From positions 16,513,383 to 16,577,382 of the forward strand of contig NC_135252.1 in NCBI RefSeq assembly GCF_964204865.1: DNA of 64,000 bases. Reading direction: 5' to 3'. The DNA comes from Styela clava. Its lineage: Eukaryota > Chordata > Ascidiacea > Stolidobranchia > Styelidae. Below the pieces are notes generated by a model, which was given only the letters and a program-made list of their open reading frames with translations, did no database searches and was not told where the DNA came from. Within the stretch, counting starts at the first letter, position 1. The number at the start of each line of letters is the position of its first letter. The position numbers and the translations under genes are program-made. Positions 11,330-24,300 of this stretch are shown here, piece after piece.

Positions 11330-12170
11330 AGGCGGGTAAAAATGAAGTGAGGAGACAAGTGAGAGTGAAATCAGCAAGGCTAAGATAAAGAAAGTAAGTA
11401 ACAGTAAAGAAAAAAAACCAGCATGTTCGAGTTAGCGAAAATAAATCTGCGGTCAGATAAGACTAAAAAAGCCAAAAAAAAATGCAAAAATGAAGTCCGC
11501 AAAAAAGCCAAAAAAAGCCCGAACGAAAAAATAGCAAAAAAGAAAAGTGGGAGAATAATTGGAACCACACTAGCCTGACAGGGGATGAGGATATCCATCC
11601 ATCCCGGGGAGCGAGAGTGAGACGAATATATATATCCACCCAAAAAGAGAGCCAACGAAAAAGACACTGACTGGCCTGAGTTTGTAGGCTGGTTGGGGCA
11701 GCAATTAAAAATATAGCCGACAAGAAACGAAACGCTATTAGTGAAGGTGATAGTATTCGAGGAACTAAATAATAAAAATTCGGCGAGGGGCCTAAGAAAA
11801 AAGGAATTAATGAAAAAAGCAAAATGAAATAAAATAGAGGCCAGAAGCAAGAAAAAAATTGAGATTCAATGAGAATAGAAAACGAAAGTCAAGGGTATAT
11901 AAATAAAATAGAGATGGAATGAAATGGAAAAACCATGTGGACTGACTGAGGCAGAAATCACTGAAAATAGAAACAGCGGCCAAGTTGCAAGAAGTTAAAA
12001 ATGGAAAATAAAACCAGCCCTATTAGTAAAAGAAATAAAAGTAGTGGAAATATAATTTCAGCGAGGCCTCAACGGGGGGACAGGGGAGAAATGCGAAAGA
12101 AAATAAAAATATCATGGCGGCTGGCTGGAGCAGCAGGGAATTGTTTTTGCACAAAAATCACGAAAAATAA
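11330..12170. repeat. Purine-rich strand-asymmetric tract
   Basis: The plus strand over about 840 bp is strongly enriched in A and G, with recurring 'gcaaaaaagccaaaaaa' and 'agtaaaagaaataaaag' motifs. The long minus-strand frames here (11380-11850) are consequences of the purine skew, giving Phe/Leu/Ser-rich translations. No gene is seen. Confidence 0.55.
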
Positions 12171-12584
12171 CACTGGCCGACAAAAAATTTTTTTTCATGA
12201 TGCCTAAGATGTTTTAACTGTTTTTAACAAATTTGAGGGCGCTGATTCCAGAAATGATGTTACTTTTTCTCTATCAGGTCTAGTTTTTTTTTTTTATTGT
12301 ATATATCCCTGAATTTTGCAGGGATGTATCTCGCTGGTGAAATATTTTTATCATGTTTATATTTCATTTTACATGATGTATTTGTGCAAATCAAGTATGG
12401 TTTATTTACAAAACTGTTAACTGATTCTCAGGAATTTTATTGTAAGTTACCACACCGGTACCAGTAAACTTATTAGTTATTGGTAAGTTACCTAGGCCTA
12501 CTAATTTTAATTGGTGCATATCTTCAATTCCATCCAAACATCATTGTGACGTTACCACCTTCATACTGCAGTACTGCCATAAAG

Positions 12585-15500
12585 ATGAAGGAGTTAGATT
12601 TTGCGGATCATCTTCTGAAAAAGGTACCTACAGCAGTACAGCATATCATTCAAACTACTGAACTAATCCATGCTGTCATGTGAATGGTGTTATTATATTT
12701 TCAGTTTCAGGACGATGGATTTTTAATAATGGAGAATTATTATGATGATGAACTCTGTGACAAACTAAGGCACGAGTGTTCTTTGATCATTGATAAAATG
12801 AATCCTGAAGAACATAAAACAGTGTTTGAAACCCAGAATGACGAAGAGCATGTAAGTCATTGTTTCGGAATACTTTCACCACTTAATTCTATAACAGAAT
12901 TACTATCTGCAGTGATTGATTGATTTCAATCATTCATTCAATATGACAACCAAGCACATATGATAATATTTTGATGGGAGCTTCAATTTCTGTATTTGTA
13001 ACCATTTCGTAACAAAAAAATAATGTATTGTCTTTAAGAATGTTTTATCTATAGAAAAAGATGCAGCCTAGGTATACTGGTATATGGGAACTCTACATTC
13101 TGACAGTACTGTATAGAATAGTTTCAGAATATCACACTAGCATAATTCTGATATTTTTTCACTTTTTAGGTAGGTGATGATTATTTTCTGACCAGTGGGG
13201 ATAAAATACGATTCTTTTGGGAGACTGAAGCTGTGAATGATAAAGGAAATCTGAATCGACCAAAGCATATTGCTTTAAACAAGATTGGACATGGTATGCA
13301 ATTTATACCTGATTGATTATTCATGTACTCGTGTAAATTAAAAATGCAATTTTAGTGGCACAAAATTACACTACTTGTTATTTAGAGTTTTATTGTGAAA
13401 GTTTTATTAAATTAAATAATGACATCATTCCAGCCATAACAGGAATCCTAATGTGCTTATATTTTTAATTTGTGTTATATTCCTATATATTTAACTTATG
13501 AAATGCAATTATGTCTTTGTCCGTAGCTCTTCATTTTTTGAATCCCGCTTTCAAAGATGCAACATTCACTCCAGAACTCAAAATTATTCTTCAGCGACTG
13601 GGATACATAAGACCAGTAGTTCCCCAAAGTATGTATATATTCAAGGTAAGAAGTGAAGTTTATATAATACTGATGAAATCAAGGTTACAAGCATCTACAT
13701 TTGAGCTATAAGAAAAGGGTTCATCAACTTATGCATGGGGCTGGATATTTTCTCAGCAAGCAGTGAGAAGTGACAAGTTGTTCTGTCAAATGTGATATTT
13801 ACTATATTTTTTTGTTGTTAACGACGTTGCCCCGAGTGTTATGTATGAATAGTGGGTTTATAATAGGCCTCGGTTTCTCAACTCAATATTTTCTTTACCC
13901 TCCCCGAAAGCACTCATAATTCATTTATTTTTATAAAAAATCAGGCAGCCTTGTTCTATTGTGTTCTATTTAAATGCTATGTTCAATGTTCCTCTGCAAG
14001 CCAAATTCAAGTATTTTTAAATAAAGCAAAGGGATGGTTCTCTGTATGTACTGTACAAAAGTTTTGGTGATACATTTGAATGTGAAAACCTCTTTAAATG
14101 TTTCACTTTATAAACATAGATTTATCTTAGTCTTATATGTATTGTCTTTTTACATGTACTTGCGATGTGCGATGTATCAGCAACCAAATATTGGAGGAGA
14201 AGGTAAATATGTTTGTGCATAATTTAATAGTAAAGTTTTCTATGGAAATTATTTTTATCCTTCTATTACTGTATGTCAAATGGTCACTAATTTGAGAAAC
14301 ATTTTCCATAACATTGAAATTTTCTAAAACATTTTTTGAAATTTTAGTCACAAAGCATGTTGATGCAACTTTTCTTGACAACAATCCAAGGAAACTGACT
14401 GGGTTTTGGATTGCTTTAGAGGATACAACACTTGAAAATGGATGCCTCTACTTCGCGCCTGGATCTCATAAGAATGGTATATAAATTACACCATGTCCAT
14501 GTATAGACTGTTCTGAAATCTGTTATATTCAATTGGAAAATGTTGAAGTTTGAGTTCTTTTTCTTATTGAATATTCGGGACAACATTGCTTTGACACTGA
14601 TACTAGTTCAAATTGTGTGAAGATCAAATACAAGAGTATTGCTGGATTTCTTGTTGTTTCAGAGTGCTGCCACAGACATAGGAAGAGAATTTTGGGTTTA
14701 TTTTAATTAATATTTCTTATTGTTTATTACAGTTGATCTGAATTTTAAAATGGTTCGAAATCCTGATAAGCGGAAGAGAGGAGTAATATTTGAGGGAGAG
14801 TTAGAGTACTGTACTGATAATGAGTTCATTTCTGTCCCTGTTAAAAAGGGTTCTATGATTATCATAGATGGATTGGTAAGTTGATTACTGAGTTTGTTGG
14901 CTGTGTTCTTTAAAGTATTTGTATATTTTTGTGGGAATTAAGCATGGACAGTTATTGTTTACCAGATATCTAATGTAACAATTACAAAATATAGGGTTCG
15001 AATGGAAAAGGATAATAGTTATTAGCTAGAACTGCAAAACACCATTGTAAATTGTCATTGTGATGTTTCATCATCATATAACACTGTTCAATTGTTTTTA
15101 TTTTATTCCAAGGTTCAACACTACAGCGCAAAGAATATTTCAGATAAATCTAGGCATATATATACTTTCCATGTGGCGGAAAGCTACCAAACTGAGTGGA
15201 GTAAAAAAAATTGGTATGTTAAGGATATACTTCTATTTATGGTGTCGACGCTTTGGCATTATTTGTATCTAAGTCGAATTGACAGATAACTAAAACTGTA
15301 TTCACGCTTCAAAATAAAGGTATGACTGTATTTTAGACATATATTTAATAGCTGGAATGAAAAATTTGTGTATTTCAAGGGCATATGTACAACTTTTTTC
15401 AGCAACATGTTACGAGTATATACTGCTTGTCAGGGGAAGTTAATTTTAAAAGAATGGAACTTGCCCTGCACACATTTTGTCGTGTAAAGCCTGGGGCTTA

Positions 15501-15868
15501 CCCATGGGATGCGGGTAGGAAACCACTCCCTTTTAAAATGTAAACAAAAAAAGCATGTTTATCTATATTTTGAAACGGTTTTTAGACCCTAAAGTAGTCT
15601 AAATTGAACATTCCTGGCTATACCCCTGTGTAAAGCAGTGGTGAGAAGAATATATTGTTGGACTAATTCTAGCCTGCTAGGGCTAGGCCACCTTTAAAAT
15701 TACCGCAGTTCCTGTTTATCACATTTTGATCACCAACCTGGGAAGTTTTTAACAAGAAACACTTGCATTTAGCATTATCTATTTTCAATATTTAGGTTAC
15801 AACCAACAGATACACCTTTCCCTGTTGTGTATGATTGCAGTGCCACAGCACAGAAAGAAAATGTATAG
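12585..15868 (+). CDS. PHYHD1: Phytanoyl-CoA dioxygenase domain-containing protein 1
   Basis: Nine exons: 12585-12623, 12705-12851, 13170-13293, 13527-13645, 14181-14202, 14348-14476, 14733-14875, 15113-15213, 15796-15868. All have GT-AG introns and phases that close to 298 residues, about the usual family length. The product is a non-haem iron, 2-oxoglutarate-dependent oxygenase; the vertebrate relative is soluble and its physiological substrate is unsettled. Family anchors are [14 protein letters not shown] at the N terminus, [38 protein letters not shown] and [13 protein letters not shown]. Iron ligands are His154 and Asp156 (HVD) and His244; Arg255 is placed to bind 2-oxoglutarate. Exon 5 is only 22 nt. 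The start is the first ATG in exon 1, 13 codons before the conserved FQxDGF. No inactivating change was seen, and the gene is convergent with receptor A. Confidence 0.93.
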
Positions 15869-16191
15869 CATTCCGGTGTATACAGTCTGTGATTTTCTTA
15901 ACTTCTTCCTGCCATGATTGTCAGTATTTTCGCAATTGCCTAAATGTACATTTCTAATCATTAATAAGTTGGTTATGAGGATGTAAATTTTAGTTGTTTC
16001 CCCAGCTCAACATTTTCTTTTCATATTGATAATTTTGCAGTTTACCATGTAGTTTTGTCTGCCCGTTCAGATTCGGACTTTTATTCGGATTGTCCCTATT
16101 TTTATAATGAATTGTTTTAGTTTTAGTTTACCATCACAAATTGATGTAAAATAGTCTTATGCAATCATGTTATTTCAATGGTTTAAAACGT

Positions 16192-16197
16192 AATAAA
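16192..16197 (+). promoter_or_regulatory. Polyadenylation signal of PHYHD1
   Basis: AATAAA lies 324 nt after the PHYHD1 stop codon, the first canonical hexamer downstream. A second candidate (gcaaataaagc) occurs near 16395. Confidence 0.5.
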
Positions 16198-16199
16198 TT

Positions 16200-16950
16200 G
16201 AAGTAAAGTTTTACACAGTTCGTGTAGAGTTTTGACTTGGTATTGCTTCATGGTGGTGGGACGAGGCTGTCAAATTCGTTTAATTACAAGATTTGTTATG
16301 TATATACTCCACATTTACGTTGAATGCGCAATTTCAGATACATAAGGTAATAAAACATGATATTGGGAATATATATATATTCACAGTATATGCAAATAAA
16401 GCTGCAATGTGGCGACATTATATTTACATATAAAAATTAAGATACGTGTATTTGATTCATAATGTTTATCCATGCTTTGTCAAATATGCTGGCTTTGAAT
16501 GTCTTACAGGGACAAGTTCACCAAATCGGTGAGTAATAAAAATTGGAATGCCCGGAAAACTTTTCGCAGTGGTAAGAGCAGATTTTCAAGATCATTAATA
16601 TGCGTTGCTCAGGTTTTCGATGTTTAGTGGTCACCATCTAACAGAAACGAACAGTTTCTTACACAATATGAAAAAAGTCGCTCCGTATGAAAATTCACCG
16701 ACCATAAAACCAGCTTGGTGACCTCCAAGGCTCTGCGGTTATCGCTATCCCACTTTAGTCGTTTTATCGCCTACGACGATATGGATTGGCGTTAGCAATA
16801 TAGTTGTCCGCGGTTGATCTTCTGGTTGCTACTCGCTACCTTAAATCACCCATGGAGCTTGATGGTTTTTGTTTCTTTAAATGCGATGTTCAATTGATAA
16901 GTAATGTGAATATTATGATAAACAAGGACAAAACAACATGTCTCCGCTAT
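16200..16950. other. Intergenic, no gene recognised
   Basis: The spacer between the two convergent genes. 16500-16850 is less AT-rich than its surroundings and may be an old insertion, but no open frame, terminal repeat or domain could be recognised. Confidence 0.4.
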
Positions 16951-18226
16951 GGATGGGCAATATTTAATAATTTACTATTCTAGAATACTTGAATCGAATA
17001 CCGAATTCTATTCTATTTTTTATTGATATTCTAACGTGGGAATTCTTCCACCATTTTGATGGATAAGCAATATTGTGAATGTAGCCTACTACTACCTTAG
17101 TATTTAATTGGAAATACCATTGGATTTTAATTGTTACCAAACAGGACAATGAAAAATATATATAAGAATTTTAACAAATCACTTTTTGCCCTAAACTGTT
17201 CAAAATTTATGTACTCCGTAAATAGCCTACTTATACAGTATATATGTTAAAATAAATAGCGGTGTTCACTACTAAATTGTGCAATACAAAAAATAGGTAT
17301 GACAAAAACAATGGGTAAATTGTATTAATGTGAGAGCGCCGAAAACACAAAAAATAGGTATGACAAAAACATTGGGTAAATTGTATTAATGTGAGAGCGC
17401 CGAAAACATACAGGCCGTACCGAAGCCCCTGTGATTTATGCGGCGGCAACGGGTGCCTCACTTGGTAGGACGCGTTTAATAATAGTGTAAAATAAATTTA
17501 ACGACTATGATTATATTCAAATATGTCAGCGTGTTTATTTTCTGCGAGAAAGTCTCGTAAAATAACATCTATAGACAAATTATAGTTTTGGCGATACGCT
17601 TTGCATAATGTCCATTAATAGTTAAGGCCGGTCTTCGCAAAAATATGTATTTTGATGAGAGTGCAAAATAAATGTAACAAAACGCCTTGTTTTGCGATAT
17701 AACTTTGTACGAATTTTCGAAAACGGATGTCGTAAAAAATAAAATTTGATCTAAATTAATTGTAAATAATGTTTCAACTTCTAACGTCTGGCACACACCA
17801 TTTTCCGGGAGAGCTCGAAGACCTTGAAAAAGTCATTTAATTAAAATGAAGAATGTTCCACGTATTCCAGCAATTTCAGATTGTTTCAATCAGGTAATCG
17901 GAAAATCGCCAGTAAGTCGGTAGTCGCCAATAATCATCATTATTATAAGCGAACTAGATAGTAAAATTGTAAAACGCAAAATTGTGCAATGACGCCGTCT
18001 TCGCGTTCTGATGCGAGCTGGGTTCACGGCGTTTGATGGATGTCTGCCACTTTTGTGAGTTCTTTGCGATAAAACAAGAAAGATTCCGTCGCGAGAAAAA
18101 ACGCTCGTCGCTGAGTGATAAGTTAGGATTCTGAAATACAAAAATTGACTTGAGGCGGAAACCGAAGTCTGTTATCGGATTCTTTTGGATTCGAATATTC
18201 TGGATTCGGTATTCTATATTGCCCAT
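16951..18226. mobile_element. Element with inverted termini, ~1.28 kb
   Basis: The left end 'atgggcaatat' (about 16953), followed by 'attcta..gaatcgaat' stretches, is mirrored at the right by 'ggattcgaat', 'ggattcggtattct' and 'atattgcccat' (ending about 18226). This gives imperfect inverted termini around 1.28 kb. The interior has no transposase frame. It looks like a non-autonomous DNA transposon. Confidence 0.5.
17286..17408. repeat. Two-copy tandem repeat, 61-62 bp unit
   Basis: 'aaaaaataggtatgacaaaa' through 'gtgagagcgccgaaaac' occurs twice back to back with one or two mismatches. It lies inside the 16.95-18.23 kb element. Confidence 0.85.
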
Positions 18227-18329
18227 ACCTAGTCTCTACATATATATAATTTATATTTGATTCAAAAGAGCAACATATTTACTCTATAATTCCTGTATAA
18301 ATCTAAACCACTGATATGCCGAACCAAAC

Positions 18330-21300
18330 TCAATTTATTTGTTCAGTTGATTCCTTTGCAGCTCTTAATTGTATTGTGTTTTCTCGCGGTTCGTTTCTTC
18401 CGATGCGTAGAAATTTCATGGTAGCTTCTCTTATTTGACTGGAAAAAACGTACAAATATCGATACCAAAGAAACAATTCTTTATGAAGCTTTCAAATTAC
18501 CTGGATCCAAGATTGTAGAGCACGGGATTCAGGCATTCGGAAATTCTCAGAAGTATGTGGGCCAGCATGCCCGAAAGCCAAGAACTTCTTGCGTCAAATC
18601 TTTTTTTCAACAAGTTGTAAATCAAATGAGTGAATCTATTTCCTGAAATGATGAAACGTAAGCTTGCCATGTTTCTGCACAGTTTACCATAAATGAAAAA
18701 GCATTAGCACTCGCATCTTTAGATGCGACGATTGTTTTTTTGGGTCGTCTTTGTAAAAACTCAGCTTGTTTCAAACTAAGCTACAAATTAAAAATTCTAT
18801 TCCAAATTTCAAATACTACCCTGGAAAGGTACTTAGTTTCGAAATTCCATAATAGCACCGAAATCCCGCTCGGAATCGGTTTTGCCAATTTTAAACCTAG
18901 AACAAGTAAACATCTTTGCCTAGCCCAACAGAAAAACAACGTCTGTATTCCGTACAAGATCACTATTTCTTCATTGCTTTTTAAATGCTTAACGAATATT
19001 GAATTGTAGTATATATATACTCCATACGCCTTGTACCATTTTCGGTCAACTCTGCTCGAAACATAAAGTATTTCACAATTATGAAGATGACGTAGTTTAT
19101 TTAATTCAGAAAAATTAGAAAAAAAAAAACTTAATTTTAAACGTATATTTATGAACAAATGCATAATCTTCCCACCCCCATCTCCGTACGCTGTGAGCGT
19201 TTTTGTGGCAGGTTGGTTCCGGGGAAATTGCGAATGTTCTACCTCCCATTTCATAAAATAACTAATTTTATTTACCGAAATCTGGCAAGTATCCAATCAT
19301 GAAACAAAGTACGATCAGCGTTAGTTGAATTAGGGCAGCATTTTCACTCTTCAGGTTTGCGTTTCCCCCCTTTTCTGAATATATCACGCTCTTTAAAAGC
19401 TATTGTTCAAATATATATATATATATATACCGAAATAATAACTCATAACGTATTTGCTCGTTTTGTAGCCCGGGCCCATATTTTTTTCAACCAACTCGCT
19501 AACCGGGCCCTTATTTAAGCACGGGCGCTTGTTATTTTCGATCGTTGCAATAATTATTATATTGTTATTTCCAGTTCTCAAGTATGATATAAACGAGAAT
19601 AACGAAAATTTTGACTTTTTCCACGCACCGCAGGTACAAATCCGCAAAAGAAGAAAAGTTTTGCGACGCCCAGTTTGAGAACCATGGTGTTACGTAATCG
19701 GGCGCGTAGCCAGGACTTTCTAAAGGGAGGGGTTTCAAAATTGGAAATTCTAATTACCGTGTGTAACAGTCCGACGATTACGTGCTCGTTAAAAGAGCCG
19801 CCTTTTCAGCGTATAATGATTTTTCTGTTGCTTAAATTATTCAATCCATGACAACTACGAAATTCGAAAATGACCTTATATATTAATTTAATTGTATCCA
19901 ACGTAACTAGCGGTTGCGACTTCTTACGTCAAAATAAAAACATTATTTCTCTAAAATACCACGGCGATCTGTGGACATAAAAATACGAGATAAGCTGCCT
20001 GATGTATTTAATTTTGATACGTATTTTTGCAATCTTGCGAACTCGTTATAGCCGATAGAAAAATCTTAATATCTGTTATAAAAGCCGTATAGTACAATTT
20101 TACTTCATACAATGAAAATACATATAAAGTAGGTTATATCAGTAAATCAAATACACATATTCACCCGTCTTCACCGCCTCGAAATCCACGTCAAACAGTC
20201 GCCGCCTAACACCACTTTTTAAAAGAGCCGACTTTTTCAACAAAAATGAATTTTCTGTTGTGCAAAGTAATCAACCCATGACCGGTACGGGCATATTTAA
20301 AATGTCTTGCTTTATTAATTTAATTGTCATCAATTTAAACTGTGGTTGCGTCGACAAAACAAGAGCCACTCTAAAGCACCAAGGCATTCCGCGGACATAA
20401 AAATGTGTGGTAAACTGCCCAATTATATATTGTTTTGATCCGTATTTTTGCTTTTTTGCAAATTCCACAAATTTGAGATGTACTTGTAACACTGACTCCT
20501 TTCAATCGCAATGCTGCCACTCCGATTATTTTTAAGGATAAAACGTTCAGAAAAATCCGTAATTCTGCTTTAAAATCTCACGGATAAATTTTATTTTAGT
20601 ACAATAAATTTTGTTCGAATGTACTTTACAGATTAATTATCTTATACATCATCACAAACCGGGAAAAGTCGCGTTCTCAACCTTGTTTAATGTCAACACG
20701 AACCTTTTTCGACGGCAATTTTAGTAAAAGTAATGGATAACAAGGTAAATCCCGCTCACAAGTCATCGTGTTTCGATTCTAGTCACGATAAGTTCTAAAC
20801 GCGGAGCGAACATAATGTGTGCCGTAGGCAAACGAAATTTTGCGATTTTCAATGCCTGGAAAAGCGTTTTTAGACTGTCGCGGGCCTCAACAACACTTAT
20901 TTACAGTTTTATTTTCAGTATTTTATATTGCCGCTTTTCAATCAAACAATTTAGGTCGTGGATTTATTCATTAATTTGTCTTTAGAATCTCGCTGCCGAT
21001 GAACGTATAATAAGTCTCACCGGATGCACAATTCCGTCAATTCCATGCGAGTAACAAAATAAAATAATTGTCATCGTTATCGTGGTACAAATTTGTGGTT
21101 TAGAGACAATAAACGTCAACGTAAAGGCGTTTACGGCCTAAATAACACGTCACAACGATGAAAACATTCGGCGATTTTAGCAAAAGTCAATCGTACGCGT
21201 TATCGGCGACTTTTTCAATTTTCAAAAAAAATTAAAAATTCAACAGCGTTGTGACAAAAGCGCTTCTTATTTCCTATTGTTCTATACCACTGAAAAATCA

Positions 21301-24300
21301 GCTTTTACATCGGGCGGGTATTCAAGCACCGGCCCTTATTTATTTTTATGTTCTGATCACACGGGCGGCTATTCAAACGGGCTCTTAATCAAGATCGGGC
21401 GGTAAAACGAGCATTTACGGTAAGCCCAAGCTTTGACACATTCATTGCTGTATAAGTACAGGATGATCAAATACAGCACCCCTGTCGTTTCGGATATACA
21501 GGGTGGCCCAAAAGTAGGTATACAGTTATTTTATTTATTTTTTATTACCTTACAAGCAGCTAGAAAACTAATGTAAAATTCACACTAGATTTATTATCTA
21601 AAAAAATAAGCAATTTTTGTGGTACTTAACAAGTAACATAAAGTGAACTGCAAGTAGCTTCAAAGCATATCAAATAGTTTAATAACTGTACACCACCTAC
21701 TTTTTGGGCCACCCTGTATATATATTCTAGTATATACATAGTAGTTGTAAGAACATTACTCTTATGCATATCGTCCCAGAATACTGAATCTTTGGATACA
21801 ATCTTAGGGAAGGTGAGAAACATTTTGATACAAGTGTCTAACAGCAAATAGTTTGATGAGAGTTTGATATAGTTTCACAAGAGTAATAATAAAACAAATT
21901 TCAAATTTACTGCTAAATGATATTCCAAAAGTATGAAAATTGTCCTTATTCTCTGATTCTGCAACAAAGTTCATTCGGACTAAAACATACTGGTTTGCAA
22001 AACTCGACTACAATAGCTCAAGAATTAAAAATATAGTCTACTCAGCTGTTTCAGCATAATATATACATACTCACTTTCCCGAATGCTTTCCATCCTTTTC
22101 GTGAAAACTCCAATTAAAAAAACAGTCAATATTACAATCAGAAATGTGGGTATAAACAAAAATATAGGGTTGCCAATGTAGAAAAACAATCCTGCGTATT
22201 TCCATCTGAAATAGATATTTTATTCCAATATTCGATTTTTAATGATGTTGAATATGAAAAAATAAGATAGCAATGCTCAAATATGCGGACACGAAAGCCC
22301 AAACGAAGAAATGTCAAATATTTTACAGTACAGGTAGTATTCCTTACCAAAAAAATCTTCTGGCCATCAGATCGCTGAAATGCGATCTCGGAATCTTCCA
22401 CACGTAGCGAAATTTTTAATTTATATGACAATACATCACACAAAACTTCAAAGTGAAAAACAAATCCCAAATTTTTAAAATATATAAAAATAATAGCCTT
22501 TTAGTGACATAGACAGTATTTAACCACTGAAATTTGATTAAAAGCATCAGTAGTTAAAGAGAAAAGTGGCCAGTTAATAAAATCGGGGATAAATAATAGA
22601 TCTCGTGTTATTTGTGTACTGACCGTGAACGATGAACTGCACATGTCCTTCTTGTAAGACTCAATTCAGATGAGAGATATACATGAGGTAGCCACATTCC
22701 TAATATCAAATTTCCCAAAGCAGTTTCGAACCAAATGAAACATATCAACATCTAAATATGTAATGTGTTTTATATAACGCATAATTTGATATGTACAGTA
22801 TATTCATGGAAGTCTATGTTGATGCATTAGGTTACCTTAGCTCTCTGAATGGTGAATTTGTTTAACTTGTGTGGATACTTTATTGCAACTGTTCTAATTG
22901 CAAGAAAACATAATATATGTTGAATAGTCATAGAGTTCGTCCAATATTCTATAGCAAACGTACTCTGAACAAAAAAATAATGAATCAGTATTGACTATTG
23001 AGTCTCCCATCCGATACAAACAGGAAATTTCGTAAGAAAAAATACTGTTTTGCTTTATTTTATATGAGCTGCGCCAATTTTTATCAAGATTTTAGAGTCA
23101 AAAAACTATATTTCCAAAAGACAAAACCATCGTCCAGGCTGTACCACGGATCAAGAAAATCAAAGAGAACGAGAGAGCTTCAATGGTAGATCATATATAA
23201 ATACAGATAGTTATTTTGGCACTCGGGCTCTTTTTCTTATATACAGCGAATGGTACACTTCTTTAACTATATTATAGACCAGTGGTTTTCAAACTTTCCG
23301 TGACTGTGAGCCCCTAATAATAAATGTAAGTAGTTTGGCTACAACAAGTATATTGAAAAGCCAACTAGAAAATAAAAGTAAAATAAAAAAGTAAAATAAT
23401 TGCATTACAGTCAAGAAATTGCGCAAATCACAATTGATTGGCTTTAAATTATTGTAGAATCGCTTCAGTTTGAGAAACGCTGTACGTTTGTAAATATCGT
23501 TGGAATGTGGTAATACCATGATTATGATTTTCATTCAGTAAAATTTAGTACAGAAATCATTATTTGTTTCAATTGGCACTCACACGAAAATCTTAATTTA
23601 GAATCCGGTAAAAGTTAATATTTCTTCCAACATTCCAAGTTGGATTTAACTAATAACGAAATTAATTTGTTCACAATGAACTGTGACACAATGAAATTTG
23701 ACAACTTTTATTTTTCAGGTTTACTCACTCAACTAAATACGAATACCTTGCAGAAAATTTCGGGAAGTAGATACTCAAACAAGCCAAATGTTTTCCAATA
23801 CACGACAAAGGGGCTGTAAATAGTTGATAATAGATTTGAAACACACAGACTAATGATCATGTGGTTGAATGGTGATCTGTAAAACAATATATATTCATAT
23901 TTGGAAGATAATGTGAAGACTGATATTCGCCTTGTCAGTCGATCAAGCAAGAAAACTGCTTTTTGCTATAGAACTTCGTATTCAAACCGAAAAAGAATTT
24001 CCCCCCATGGAGAAAACTAAAACACTAACTATTACTAATTACTATAATACTTATTTCCTAAAAAACATAATAAACTATTCAAACTGTACAAAAACGAGAG
24101 TGCAACTTGCACATGAGACCAGCAAAGAATCTCTTGAAGATCAAACAAATAAAGTAGTTTTATGCATATGTTAAGAGGTCAAACGGGTTCCAGAATGGGC
24201 AAATTGAGAAATTGAACAAAAAAGGTTGGGTATGACCACTATTGAAGAATAACGATTGTAGAATGAAATTGTAGCGAAAAAGGGGAAACGGGACTACAAA

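Noticed and set aside
11380-11850. Two overlapping long minus-strand frames rich in Phe, Leu and Ser
   Set aside because: Explained by the purine skew of the opposite strand; no conserved motif.
22138-22470. 110-codon minus-strand frame across the TM5 exon region
   Set aside because: It covers the TM4-TM5 intron in the wrong frame; the real exon is 22205-22075.
23932-24174. 80-codon plus-strand frame, repeated at 27787-28029
   Set aside because: Repeated only because the segment is duplicated; intronic and antisense to the receptor.
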